A DNA stretch of 64,000 nt, taken from assembly GCF_947496725.1 (NCBI RefSeq), contig NZ_CANMDS010000007.1:1-64000 (forward strand), written 5' to 3'. The translations under genes were made by a program, and so were the position numbers. The notes under the pieces are model-generated. The model saw only the letters and a program-made list of their open reading frames with translations. It ran no database searches and was not told the DNA's origin. Each line of letters opens with the position of its first letter. Positions within the stretch are counted from its first letter, which is position 1. The stretch comes from an uncultured Dokdonia sp. GTDB lineage: Bacteria; Bacteroidota; Bacteroidia; Flavobacteriales; Flavobacteriaceae. Shown here in pieces: positions 36,863 to 45,986 of this stretch.

Positions 36863-37513
36863 TTGATAGATCAATTAGAGTACAACACGGAGAGAGTCCA
36901 TCTCATCATACCCGAGTACGGGCGCCATATTCAAAAAATGGTAAATGATGCGACGGCAATGGAAGACGCCGAAGAGCGTAACAAAACTGCAAAAGCAATT
37001 ATTGCGGTGATGGGTAATTTACAACCGCACTTGCGTGATGTACCAGATTTTCAACATAAATTATGGGATCAGTTATTTATAATGTCTGATTTTAAACTAG
37101 ATGTAGAGTCTCCATATGGAAAACCATCTAGAGAAGAGCTTGCAGAGCGTCCAGAACCTCTAGAGTACCCACAAAATCATCCCAAATATCGTTTTTATGG
37201 TAATAACATAAAGCGTATGATAGATGTAGCGGTCTCTTGGGAAAAAGGAGAGATGCGTGAAGGGCTTGCAATGACTATTGCAAATCATATGAAAAAGTGT
37301 TTCTTAAACTGGAACAAAGACACCGTAGAGGATGATGTAATCTTTGATCACCTTTTTGAACTTAGTAACGGTGAGATTAATCTTAAAGAGCGTGACGAGC
37401 AGTTACGTGATTCTGATAGATTAATACGTGCTAATAAAAAGGCTAAAGCTGCAGACAACCCAGTAAAGAAAAGAAATTATTCAAAAAACAATAACCGTAA
37501 GAAGCGTTATTAA
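36863..37513 (+). CDS. DUF4290 family protein
   Basis: Soluble protein of 216 residues matching DUF4290, a Bacteroidetes family of unknown function: LEYNTERVHLIIPEYGRHIQKMV at the start and FYGNNIKRMIDVAVSWEKGEMR in the middle. The C-terminus is a basic tail (KKRNYSKNNNRKKRY), which could bind nucleic acid. The start is TTG 36863 and fits the family start. The gene is 21 bases upstream of murA, the usual order in this group. Confidence 0.82.
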   Translation: MIDQLEYNTERVHLIIPEYGRHIQKMVNDATAMEDAEERNKTAKAIIAVMGNLQPHLRDVPDFQHKLWDQLFIMSDFKLDVESPYGKPSREELAERPEPLEYPQNHPKYRFYGNNIKRMIDVAVSWEKGEMREGLAMTIANHMKKCFLNWNKDTVEDDVIFDHLFELSNGEINLKERDEQLRDSDRLIRANKKAKAADNPVKKRNYSKNNNRKKRY

Positions 37514-37534
37514 AAAATATACCTCAATCTACCT

Positions 37535-38848
37535 ATGGCAACATTTCAGATAGAAGGCGGTCACCAGCTTAAAGGTGATATTCAACCACAAGGAGCAAAA
37601 AACGAAGCATTACAAATACTATGTGGCGTACTGCTTACTCCTGAAAAAGTAACCATCAGTAACGTACCAGACATTATAGATGTAAACAAGCTCATTATGA
37701 TCTTGCAAAATCTAGGTGTAAAGGTTGAGAAGTTAGAAAAAGGTGTTTTTACCTTTCAGGCAGATGAGCTAGATCTTGATTATCTAGAAAGCGAGAAATT
37801 TAAGAAAGAAGGAAGCGGTCTACGTGGTTCTATAATGATTGTAGGGCCATTACTAGCACGTTTTGGCAAAGGATATATTCCTCGTCCAGGTGGTGATAAA
37901 ATAGGTCGCCGTCGTCTAGATACGCACTTTGAAGGGTTTATAAAATTAGGAGCAAAATTTCGCTACAACCGTGAGGAACGTTTTTATGGAGTAGAAGCTC
38001 CAGAAGGACTCACAGGTGCCTATATGTTACTAGATGAAGCTTCGGTTACTGGTACTGCAAACATTGTAATGGCAGCTGTACTTGCAAAAGGAACAACTAC
38101 AATTTATAATGCCGCTTGTGAACCGTACTTACAGCAACTCTGTAAGATGATGGTGCGTATGGGAGCAGATATAAAAGGTATAGGTTCTAATATGTTAATC
38201 ATAGAAGGAGTAGAAAAACTAGGTGGTTGCAATCACCGTGTTTTACCAGATATGATTGAGATAGGCTCGTGGATAGGTCTTGCTGCGATGACTAAAAGTG
38301 AGATAACAATCAAAAACGTGAGCTGGGATGATCTAGGTGTGATTCCTAACACCTTTAGAAAACTAGGTATCACGTTAGAGCGCAAAGGAGATGATATTTA
38401 TATCCCTGCTCATACAGATGGGTATGAGGTTGAGTCATATATAGATGGATCATTTATGACCATTGCAGATGCGCCTTGGCCAGGGTTTACACCAGACTTA
38501 CTAAGTATCATACTTGTTGTGGCTACACAGGCAAAAGGTGAACTTATGGTGCACCAAAAGATGTTTGAAAGCCGTCTTTTCTTTACAGATAAGCTTATAG
38601 ATATGGGAGCAAAAGTGATACTTTGTGATCCACACCGTGCAACCGTAATAGGACACAATTTCCAGTCTACACTTAAAGCAACAACAATGACATCGCCAGA
38701 TATACGCGCTGGTATCTCATTACTTATAGCAGCCTTAAGTGCAAAAGGAACATCTACCATTCATAATATTGAGCAAATAGATCGTGGGTATGAAAATATA
38801 GATGAGCGTCTTAGAGCCATAGGAGCTAAGATTACAAGAATAGATTAA
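37535..38848 (+). CDS. murA: UDP-N-acetylglucosamine 1-carboxyvinyltransferase, Asp-type active site
   Basis: First committed step of peptidoglycan synthesis: enolpyruvyl transfer from PEP to UDP-GlcNAc. 437 residues, EPT fold, with GAKNEALQILCG near the start carrying the conserved Lys-Asn pair. The active-site loop reads PRPGGDKIGRRRLDTH: the position that is Cys115 in E. coli MurA is Asp121 here. This exchange is known in Mycobacterium and Chlamydia and gives insensitivity to fosfomycin, which alkylates that Cys. It is probably co-transcribed with DUF4290 and ends at a strong terminator. Confidence 0.93.
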   Translation: MATFQIEGGHQLKGDIQPQGAKNEALQILCGVLLTPEKVTISNVPDIIDVNKLIMILQNLGVKVEKLEKGVFTFQADELDLDYLESEKFKKEGSGLRGSIMIVGPLLARFGKGYIPRPGGDKIGRRRLDTHFEGFIKLGAKFRYNREERFYGVEAPEGLTGAYMLLDEASVTGTANIVMAAVLAKGTTTIYNAACEPYLQQLCKMMVRMGADIKGIGSNMLIIEGVEKLGGCNHRVLPDMIEIGSWIGLAAMTKSEITIKNVSWDDLGVIPNTFRKLGITLERKGDDIYIPAHTDGYEVESYIDGSFMTIADAPWPGFTPDLLSIILVVATQAKGELMVHQKMFESRLFFTDKLIDMGAKVILCDPHRATVIGHNFQSTLKATTMTSPDIRAGISLLIAALSAKGTSTIHNIEQIDRGYENIDERLRAIGAKITRID

Positions 38849-38867
38849 TCTGATTATTATAGATATA

Positions 38868-38900
38868 ACAAAGGCGCAAATTAAATTTGCGCCTTTTTTT
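38868..38900 (+). terminator. Intrinsic terminator of murA
   Basis: 12-bp perfect stem AAAGGCGCAAAT with ATTTGCGCCTTT, three-base loop, then T-run. Confidence 0.9.
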
Positions 38901-38953
38901 GTTAATGTCATTTCTAAAACGATCTGTATATTACAGTAAAAGTTGAAAATCCC

Positions 38954-39991
38954 GTGACAAAAAACAAACCCATAATCATAGCGCATAGAGGAGCACAGTC
39001 TATCTATCCAGAGCATACAATGCAAGGATATAAAAAGGCAGTACAACTAGGTGCAGATTATATTGAGCCAGACCTTGTGATGACTAAAGATGGTGTGCTC
39101 ATAGCCCGTCACGAGCCATTTATATCTACTACAACAAATGTCTCAACACTACCACAGTATGCAAATCGTAAGACCACAAAGCTCCTTGATGGCGTTGCTG
39201 TTACAGACTGGTTTGTGTCTGATTTCACCCTTAGAGAGTTAAAAACATTACGAGCTAGACAGTCGTGGGCAAACAGAACGCACGAGTACGATGACCTTTT
39301 TGAGATACCTACCTTTGAGGAGATTCTCGCTTTCGCGAAAGCGCACAAAACCACAGCAGGAAACCCCGTAGGAGTTTACCCAGAACTGAAACATCCTACC
39401 TATCATAAGGAGCTTGGCTTACCTATGGAAGATCATTTTTTAAAAATGATTAATGAGGCAGATTATAACAGCAAAGAGTCCTCTATCTATGTACAATGTT
39501 TTGAGGTTGCAACCTTGCAATACTTGCGTTCAAAAAGTGATATAAAACTCATACAACTACTAGGCGCAGCTGGTATTACAAATGATGGTAATCTACTATT
39601 TACAAAAGAAGATGGAAGCTACGACCCAGAAGGTCAACCATATGATTTTATAAAAAATAAAGATAAGCGCTCATACCAGTTTTTTACAACAAAAGAAGGT
39701 ATGGAGTTTATGGCAAGCTATGCAGATGCTGTAGGCCCTTGGAAACCTTTTATTATCTCTGTAACCTCAGAGGGTGTATTAACCCCAGTAACAAACTTTG
39801 TTGCGCTTGCTCATAGCTACAATCTTGAAGTGCATCCTTACACCTTTAGAAATGAAGATACCAAGTGGGTTACAAATACTAATCATATAGACGAGTATCT
39901 ACGCTTTTTTGAAGCAGGTGTAGATGGTGTCTTTAGCGACTACACAAATGAGGCAGTCGCTGCTAGAAGTAAATTTTTAAAAAGTCACTAG
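38954..39991 (+). CDS. Glycerophosphodiester phosphodiesterase
   Basis: Hydrolyses glycerophosphodiesters to glycerol-3-phosphate and an alcohol. GDPD TIM barrel of 345 residues: IIAHRGAQSIYPEHTMQGY carries the catalytic His and substrate-binding Arg, EPDLVMTKDGVLIARHE the metal-binding Glu/Asp and second catalytic His. The length and the extra insert region resemble the GlpQ group. Unlike periplasmic GlpQ, no signal peptide is visible from the GTG start at 38954; no ATG lies in frame just upstream. A palindrome copy encodes AFAKA. The 3' end abuts the convergent gnd gene. Confidence 0.87.
   Translation: MTKNKPIIIAHRGAQSIYPEHTMQGYKKAVQLGADYIEPDLVMTKDGVLIARHEPFISTTTNVSTLPQYANRKTTKLLDGVAVTDWFVSDFTLRELKTLRARQSWANRTHEYDDLFEIPTFEEILAFAKAHKTTAGNPVGVYPELKHPTYHKELGLPMEDHFLKMINEADYNSKESSIYVQCFEVATLQYLRSKSDIKLIQLLGAAGITNDGNLLFTKEDGSYDPEGQPYDFIKNKDKRSYQFFTTKEGMEFMASYADAVGPWKPFIISVTSEGVLTPVTNFVALAHSYNLEVHPYTFRNEDTKWVTNTNHIDEYLRFFEAGVDGVFSDYTNEAVAARSKFLKSH
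39328..39343. repeat. Iterated palindrome, copy inside the glycerophosphodiesterase gene
   Basis: Perfect CGCTTTCGCGAAAGCG, read Ala-Phe-Ala-Lys-Ala in EEILAFAKAHKTT. Confidence 0.95.
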
Positions 39992-39992
39992 T

Positions 39993-41402
39993 TTATTTCT
40001 CCCACTCTGTGTGAAAAATACCCTCACGATCTAGTCGCTCATACGTGTGTGATCCAAAATAATCTCGCTGCGCCTGTATCACATTAAGTGGTAGTCGTGT
40101 TGAGGTGTATGCGTCAAAATACGTGAGTGAGTTAGATAAACCTGGTAGGGGTATCCCATTTACAGCACCAAAGGCTACAAGCTCTCTTGCCGCATCTACC
40201 GTATCTTGAATTTTTGGAATAAATGAAGGCGACAGTAATAGGTTAGGTAGCTCACTATCTTCTGTAAAGGCGTCAGTAATATCTGCCAGTAGCTTTGCTC
40301 TTATGATACATCCTGCACGCCATATCTTTGCAATAACCGCGATGTCTAAGTCATAACCATACTCCTTAGATGCATCTGCGAGTTGGTGTAATCCTTGTGC
40401 GTAAGTGATGATATAAGAGAAGTAAAGTGCTTTTTCTGTAAGGTCAGTAAGTTTTTCTTTTGCCATCGTAGCAACCTCTGGGCGGTCATAAAGCGAGTCT
40501 GCCACGGTGCGTTCATCCTTAAGTGCAGAGATCTCACGCATACTTACGGCAATATCTATAGAGGGTACTGGTATACCTAGATCCATTGCGTTTTGCGATG
40601 TCCATTTTCCAGTTCCTTTTTGCTTTGCTTTATCTAGTATTTGGTCTACTAGGTCACCATCTGTGAGGGTGTCTTTTTCGGCAAAAATTTCTGAGGTTAT
40701 TTCAACCAGAAAAGATTGTAGTCTTCCCTCATTCCAAGACTTATATGTCTCGTGTAGTTCTTGATTACTTAGTTTTCCAGCTTTTTTAAGCACGTCATAC
40801 ATTTCAGACGTGAGTTGCATAAGTCCGTACTCAATACCGTTATGTACCATTTTCACATAGTTTCCGGCAGATTTTGGTCCTAGGTATGCCACACAAGGTT
40901 CACCATTATATTTGGCAGATACTGCTTCAAAAATAGGTTGTACGGCAGCATAGCCAGGTTTTGATCCTCCAGGCATTATGCTTGGGCCTTTGCGAGCTCC
41001 TTTTGCACCACCAGAAACACCAGCGCCAAAAAAGTGTATTCCCTTTTCGGCAAGGTAGGCTTCTCTTCGGTCTGTGTCTGTAAAGAAGGAGTTTCCTCCA
41101 TCTATAATGATATCACCTTTATCTAAGTGCGGTAAGAGGCTTTCTATCACGATGTCTACTACTTTTCCGGCAGGGACGAGTAACATAATTTTACGTGGTG
41201 ATGAGAGCGCTTTCGCGAAAGCGGAAACCTCTACAGTCGCATTTACTTTATCTACATTGCCGCCTTCATCTATGAGTGCTTGTACCTTTTCTGTATCAAG
41301 ATCATTACCCATTGCTGTAAAACCATTATCTGCAACGTTAAGTATAAAGTTACGTCCCATAACGCCTAGTCCTACTAAGCCAAAATCATAAGTATTTTCC
41401 AT
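39993..41402 (-). CDS. gnd: 6-phosphogluconate dehydrogenase, decarboxylating
   Basis: Third oxidative step of the pentose phosphate pathway, making ribulose-5-phosphate, CO2 and NADPH. 469 residues: Rossmann start FGLVGLGVMGRNFILN, IIIDGGNSFFTDTDRR, GVSGGAKGARKGPSIMPGG and the catalytic Lys in YVKMVHNGIEYG. The C-terminal tail DYFGSHTYERLDREGIFHTEW completes the partner's active site in the dimer. ATG 41402 is the natural start; open frame continues upstream without family similarity. A palindrome copy encodes AFAKA where E. coli Gnd has EFVES, without a gap. Divergent from zwf. Confidence 0.93.
   Translation of the reverse strand: MENTYDFGLVGLGVMGRNFILNVADNGFTAMGNDLDTEKVQALIDEGGNVDKVNATVEVSAFAKALSSPRKIMLLVPAGKVVDIVIESLLPHLDKGDIIIDGGNSFFTDTDRREAYLAEKGIHFFGAGVSGGAKGARKGPSIMPGGSKPGYAAVQPIFEAVSAKYNGEPCVAYLGPKSAGNYVKMVHNGIEYGLMQLTSEMYDVLKKAGKLSNQELHETYKSWNEGRLQSFLVEITSEIFAEKDTLTDGDLVDQILDKAKQKGTGKWTSQNAMDLGIPVPSIDIAVSMREISALKDERTVADSLYDRPEVATMAKEKLTDLTEKALYFSYIITYAQGLHQLADASKEYGYDLDIAVIAKIWRAGCIIRAKLLADITDAFTEDSELPNLLLSPSFIPKIQDTVDAARELVAFGAVNGIPLPGLSNSLTYFDAYTSTRLPLNVIQAQRDYFGSHTYERLDREGIFHTEWEK
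41208..41223. repeat. Iterated palindrome, copy inside gnd
   Basis: Perfect CGCTTTCGCGAAAGCG, read Ala-Phe-Ala-Lys-Ala within SAFAKALSSPRK. Confidence 0.95.
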
Positions 41403-41536
41403 AATTGATCTTTCTTTTACTACAAAACAACACCGCCTTGTAGCCGAAATTTTGTCTGTTACAATACACCACGCATCGCACATCAAAAATAGTGGAAAAA
41501 TATTGGTTTTTTGTGGGTAAGTGGTGTCAAAGTCCG

Positions 41537-41567
41537 TTGGGAATGGTGTAAAGTTTCAATACTTTTG
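41537..41567 (+). promoter_or_regulatory. Promoter of zwf-pgl
   Basis: TTG (41537-41539), 20 bases, TACTTTTG (41560-41567): full match to the Bacteroidetes promoter pattern, 23 bases before the zwf ATG. Confidence 0.78.
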
Positions 41568-41590
41568 ACCTTAAATAAAACTAGCTCATT

Positions 41591-43105
41591 ATGCGCAAGA
41601 CAGAGAATCAATTATTAGTCATTTTTGGCGCATCGGGAGACCTCACTGCCCGTAAATTAGTTCCTGCATTATATAAGCTTTATAAAGACAAGCATTTACC
41701 AGAGCACTTTGCTGTGCTAGGGGTGGCACGCAGCTTTATGACAGATGAGGAGTTTAGAAAACGTGTAGCATTAGAGAGTAAGTATCTTGATGATAGTGAG
41801 GAGTTTATAGCTGCATTTTCAGAAAAGCTGTTTTATGAGGACCTACATAAAAAGTACGATGTAGATTATAGGGAGCTTAACGAGCGTATTCAAGATCTTA
41901 ATACGACGTATCAATGTGATAATAACATCATATTTTATCTATCTACACCGCCTAGTTTATTTGAGGCTATTGCAAAAAATCTAACAGCAAAGGGTCTTAA
42001 TGATGAGCGTCTAGGGTGGAAACGCCTTATTGTAGAGAAGCCATTTGGTTACAGTCTTGAGACTGCAAAGTCACTTAATGAGGGATTACACAGATATTTT
42101 AAAGAATCACAGATTTATAGAATAGATCATTACCTAGGTAAAGAGACCGTTCAAAATATACTCGTCACACGATTTGCAAACAGTATTTTTGAACCTTTAT
42201 GGAATCGTGATTACATACACCACGTAGAGATTACAAATGCAGAGAGTGGAGGCGTAGAGTCTAGAGGTGGTTATTATGACAAGTCTGGAGCACTTAGAGA
42301 TATGTTTCAGAGTCACTTACTGCAGCTTGTTGCACTTATAGTTATGGAGCCACCACTAAGTGCAAATCCTGAGGAGATACGTAATGAAAAGATGAAAGCC
42401 CTTAAGTCTCTACGATTAATGACTGACCCAAAGGTGCTGGAAGAAAATACCATACGCGGTCAATATCTAGCCTCAGAGATAGAAGGAGAGAAAGTAAAAG
42501 GATACAGAGAAGAGGTAGATGTAGATCCAGATAGTACTACAGAGACCTATGCCGCTGTCAAGTTTTATGTAGATAACTGGAGATGGGCAGATGTGCCATT
42601 TTATGTGCGTACGGCAAAGCGTATGCCTACTAAGGTTACAGAAGTGGTGATACACTTTAAGTCTCCACACCATCAGATTTTTAAAAATTCTGATATGAAT
42701 AAGGATAATAAACTCATTATACGCATACAGCCAGATGAGGGAATCTTAGTAAAATTTGGTGTAAAAGTACCAGGTCAAGGATTTGCAGTAGAGCGTGGTA
42801 ATCTAGACTTTTATTATGAAAGCCTAGGTGACGAGTCACATATTATGGAAGCTTATGAGCGCCTATTATTAGACGCAATGCAAGGTGATGCTACCTTGTA
42901 TGCCCGTGCAGATGAGGTAGAGGCAGCCTGGAGATTTACAGACCCTATCTTAGATCACTGGAAAAAAGGTGATGCAAAGATTTATGGATACTCTGCTGGT
43001 GTGTGGGGACCACAACACGCAGATGAGCTTATAGAAGGAAAGAGTATGTGGCGTAACCCTTGTGAGAACCTCGCAGACGATGCTGGATATTGCGTTATAG
43101 AATAA
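41591..43105 (+). CDS. zwf: Glucose-6-phosphate 1-dehydrogenase
   Basis: Entry step of the oxidative pentose phosphate pathway, yielding 6-phosphogluconolactone and NAD(P)H. 504 residues with the nucleotide loop IFGASGDLTARKLVPALY and the active-site motif RIDHYLGKETVQN, which carries the catalytic His region and substrate Lys. Followed 13 bases later by pgl and divergent from gnd, so all three enzymes of the oxidative branch are together. Confidence 0.95.
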   Translation: MRKTENQLLVIFGASGDLTARKLVPALYKLYKDKHLPEHFAVLGVARSFMTDEEFRKRVALESKYLDDSEEFIAAFSEKLFYEDLHKKYDVDYRELNERIQDLNTTYQCDNNIIFYLSTPPSLFEAIAKNLTAKGLNDERLGWKRLIVEKPFGYSLETAKSLNEGLHRYFKESQIYRIDHYLGKETVQNILVTRFANSIFEPLWNRDYIHHVEITNAESGGVESRGGYYDKSGALRDMFQSHLLQLVALIVMEPPLSANPEEIRNEKMKALKSLRLMTDPKVLEENTIRGQYLASEIEGEKVKGYREEVDVDPDSTTETYAAVKFYVDNWRWADVPFYVRTAKRMPTKVTEVVIHFKSPHHQIFKNSDMNKDNKLIIRIQPDEGILVKFGVKVPGQGFAVERGNLDFYYESLGDESHIMEAYERLLLDAMQGDATLYARADEVEAAWRFTDPILDHWKKGDAKIYGYSAGVWGPQHADELIEGKSMWRNPCENLADDAGYCVIE

Positions 43106-43118
43106 CTAAAGAAACAAG

Positions 43119-43826
43119 ATGAAACTACATATATCAAAAACTAAAAACGACGTTGCTCAAGATTTTGCAAAATTTCTAATAGACCTTGCAAGTGATAAAA
43201 AATTTATTACAGTAGCGCTTTCTGGAGGAAGTACCCCCAAAATAGTTTTTGATTACCTCGCGGCTAATTATAAGGAAACAGACTGGTCAAAATTCCACTT
43301 TTACTGGGGTGATGAGCGCTGCGTGCTTCCTACAGATGAGCAGAGTAATTATAAAATGACGGTAGATCACTTGTTTTCTAAAATCCAACTACCAGAGGCA
43401 AACATACACCGCATACTAGGTGAAAATATTCCAGAGGCAGAGGCGGTGCGTTACTCAAAAGAGCTAGAACAAACTCTAGCTTCTGAAAATGAGGTGCCAC
43501 AATTTGACCTCGTGATTTTAGGAATGGGAGACGATGGGCATACGGCATCTATATTTCCGCACGAGATAGGTCTTTGGGATTCAGAAAACTGGTGTGAGGT
43601 AGCCACACACCCAGAATCTGGGCAGCAGCGTGTAAGTATTACAGGAGATATTATAAACAATGCAAAGACTGTAGCATTTCTTGTCACGGGAGCTTCAAAA
43701 CAAGAAAAGGTTAAGGTCATTATTAATAAAGAAGATAACTTTCTTGATTACCCTGCAAGCCTAGTCTCACCTCAATCTGGGGAGCTGCACTGGTTTATGG
43801 ATGAAGAGGCGACCTTGCAGTTGTAA
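43119..43826 (+). CDS. pgl: 6-phosphogluconolactonase
   Basis: Hydrolyses 6-phosphogluconolactone. 235 residues of the NagB-like (DevB) type: VALSGGSTPKIVFDYL as phosphate loop, FYWGDERCVLPTDEQSNYKM and LGMGDDGHTASIFPH with catalytic residues. It is second in the zwf-pgl unit. Confidence 0.92.
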   Translation: MKLHISKTKNDVAQDFAKFLIDLASDKKFITVALSGGSTPKIVFDYLAANYKETDWSKFHFYWGDERCVLPTDEQSNYKMTVDHLFSKIQLPEANIHRILGENIPEAEAVRYSKELEQTLASENEVPQFDLVILGMGDDGHTASIFPHEIGLWDSENWCEVATHPESGQQRVSITGDIINNAKTVAFLVTGASKQEKVKVIINKEDNFLDYPASLVSPQSGELHWFMDEEATLQL

Positions 43827-43877
43827 ATTGTCGGCCTTATTTATCTTATTTCTTTTAGAAGTCTTCTTGGGATAAGT

Positions 43878-43895
43878 ATGCTTTCGCGAAAGCGT
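43878..43895. repeat. Iterated palindrome, intergenic copy
   Basis: ATGCTTTCGCGAAAGCGT, one base off the perfect form; about 50 bases after the pgl stop. Confidence 0.9.
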
Positions 43896-43928
43896 AATAA
43901 AAATCTACATCATACCTCTTGATTTAAT

Positions 43929-43936
43929 TACTTTTG
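43929..43936 (+). promoter_or_regulatory. -7 promoter element of the ABC-F gene
   Basis: TACTTTTG fits TAnnTTTG, 18 bases before the ATG; no clear -33. Confidence 0.45.
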
Positions 43937-43954
43937 CACACTTAAATTTATACA

Positions 43955-45595
43955 ATGATAGCAGTAGATAATCTTGCAGTAGAGTTTAGCGGAGATACGC
44001 TTTTTAGTAACGTTTCTTTCACCATAAATGAAAATGACAAAATTGCCCTTATGGGTAAAAATGGTGCGGGTAAGTCTACTATGATGAAGATTATTGCTGG
44101 TGTACAGAAAGCGACACGTGGTAACGTGCGTACGCCTAAGGATGCTGTCATTGCATACCTACCGCAACACCTCCTTACAGATGATGATTGTACAGTTATG
44201 GAGGAGGCTTCAAAGGCGTTTTCTACCGTGCTAGATATGAAGGCAGAGATGGATCGTCTCAATAAAGAGCTAGAGACACGCACAGATTATGAGTCTCAAG
44301 AGTATATGGATATCATTACTAAGGTGACAGATATCGGTGAGAAATTTTATGCCATTGAGGAGGTAAATATAGAAGAAGAGGTAGAGAAGGCGCTAAGAGG
44401 TTTAGGCTTTAAAAGGTCAGATTTTAATAGGCCTACCAGTGAGTTTTCTGGAGGGTGGCGTATGCGTATTGAGCTCGCCAAAATTTTACTTAAAAAGCCC
44501 GATCTTATACTACTAGATGAGCCTACTAACCACGTAGATATTGAGTCGGTAATTTGGCTAGAAGATTTCTTACTTAACAAGGCAAAAGCCGTTATTGTGA
44601 TCTCTCACGATAAGGCGTTTATAGATAATATTACAAACCGTACCATAGAGGTTACGATGGGACGCATTTATGATTATAAAGCAAACTATTCTCACTATCT
44701 TGAGTTGCGTGCAGACCGTCGCTCGCATCAAATAAAAGCGTACCAAGAGCAACAAAAATTTATTGCAGATAACCAGGCCTTTATAGACAGGTTTAAAGGA
44801 ACTTACAGTAAGACAAATCAAGTCTCATCTAGAGAACGTATGCTCGAGAAGCTTGAGATTATAGAGATAGATGAGGTAGACAACTCTGCGCTAGCACTTA
44901 AATTTCCGCCGGCACCACGCTCTGGAGACTTTCCTGTAAAGGTAAAAGAGCTCACAAAAAAATATGATGATCATACCGTTTTTAGCAACGCAAGTATGGA
45001 TATCGCTCGAGGTGAAAAGGTGAGTTTTGTAGGTAGAAATGGCGAGGGAAAATCTACAATGATTAAAGCCATTCTGGGCGAGATAGAAGTAGAAGGAGAC
45101 TGCGAACTAGGTCATAACGTAAAAGTGGGGTATTTTGCTCAAAATCAAGCAGCGCTACTAGATCCAGAGCTCACTATCTTCCAAACGGTAGATGAGGTTG
45201 CAAAAGGAGATATGCGCACACAGATAAAAAATATCCTTGGGCGTTTTATGTTTTCAGGTGATGCGATAGATAAAAAGGTAAGTGTACTCTCAGGAGGAGA
45301 AAAGACCCGTCTTGCGATGGTAAAACTATTACTAGAGCCTGTAAATCTCTTAATACTAGATGAGCCTACAAATCACTTAGATATAAAATCAAAAGATGTG
45401 CTTAAGGAGGCGTTACAAACTTATGATGGTACCCTCATACTTGTCTCTCACGATAGAGATTTCTTGCAAGGCTTATCAAAAAAAGTATTTGAGTTTAAAG
45501 AAAAGCGCGTGATAGAGCATTTTGAAACAATAGATGCTTTCTTAAAGCGTAATCGCATAGAAAACCTAAAAGAGATAGATCTTATGAAGTCTTAA
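43955..45595 (+). CDS. ABC-F family ATPase
   Basis: Soluble protein with two ABC nucleotide-binding domains and no membrane segment; ABC-F proteins act on the ribosome. First domain: GKNGAGKSTMMK, signature EFSGGWRMRI, LILLDEPTNHVDIES. Second: GRNGEGKSTMIK, LSGGEKTRLAM, LILDEPTNHLDIKS. The linker between them (about residues 240-310) is the P-site tRNA interaction motif region. 546 residues, close to the YbiT-type subgroup. It is a housekeeping form rather than an antibiotic-resistance form as far as sequence shows. The 3' end overlaps the convergent SnoaL-like gene by four bases. Confidence 0.9.
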   Translation: MIAVDNLAVEFSGDTLFSNVSFTINENDKIALMGKNGAGKSTMMKIIAGVQKATRGNVRTPKDAVIAYLPQHLLTDDDCTVMEEASKAFSTVLDMKAEMDRLNKELETRTDYESQEYMDIITKVTDIGEKFYAIEEVNIEEEVEKALRGLGFKRSDFNRPTSEFSGGWRMRIELAKILLKKPDLILLDEPTNHVDIESVIWLEDFLLNKAKAVIVISHDKAFIDNITNRTIEVTMGRIYDYKANYSHYLELRADRRSHQIKAYQEQQKFIADNQAFIDRFKGTYSKTNQVSSRERMLEKLEIIEIDEVDNSALALKFPPAPRSGDFPVKVKELTKKYDDHTVFSNASMDIARGEKVSFVGRNGEGKSTMIKAILGEIEVEGDCELGHNVKVGYFAQNQAALLDPELTIFQTVDEVAKGDMRTQIKNILGRFMFSGDAIDKKVSVLSGGEKTRLAMVKLLLEPVNLLILDEPTNHLDIKSKDVLKEALQTYDGTLILVSHDRDFLQGLSKKVFEFKEKRVIEHFETIDAFLKRNRIENLKEIDLMKS

Positions 45596-45972
45596 TACAT
45601 CGTATTAGGATTTGCACTTTTTTCTGGCACCTGTTGTATAGAGTCCCAGTGTTCTACAATTTTTAGATTGTTGTCAAATCTAAAAAAGTCCATCGTGATG
45701 TATTGATCATTACCCGGCCATACTTGATGTGTGTGTAAGGCAACGAGGTCATCTTCGGTAATGGCACGTACAAAGTTAATTGACTTTTCGGGATACTCAG
45801 ACTGCATTCTTTCAAAGTAATCTATAAACCCTTGTGTGCCATTTGCCACATCTGGATTGTGCTGTATATACTCATCTCCTACATAGAGCTCAACAGCCTT
45901 TTTAGGATTGCCCTCATAAGCCATTTTGTAAAAGTTAATAGCATTTTCTTTCATCTGTGCGCGTGTGTCCAT
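45592..45972 (-). CDS. SnoaL-like (NTF2-fold) protein
   Basis: Small cone-shaped NTF2-fold protein of 126 residues. The SnoaL-type pattern is seen in NFYKMAYEGNPKKAVELYVGDEYIQHNP, GFIDYFERM and KIVEHWDSIQQVP. Relatives include polyketide cyclases and ester hydrolases, but many are unassigned. No signal peptide. Last gene of the M20-VOC-SnoaL set; it begins 14 bases after the VOC gene. Confidence 0.8.
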   Translation of the reverse strand: MDTRAQMKENAINFYKMAYEGNPKKAVELYVGDEYIQHNPDVANGTQGFIDYFERMQSEYPEKSINFVRAITEDDLVALHTHQVWPGNDQYITMDFFRFDNNLKIVEHWDSIQQVPEKSANPNTMY

Positions 45973-45986
45973 AGCTTTTGCTTTAG

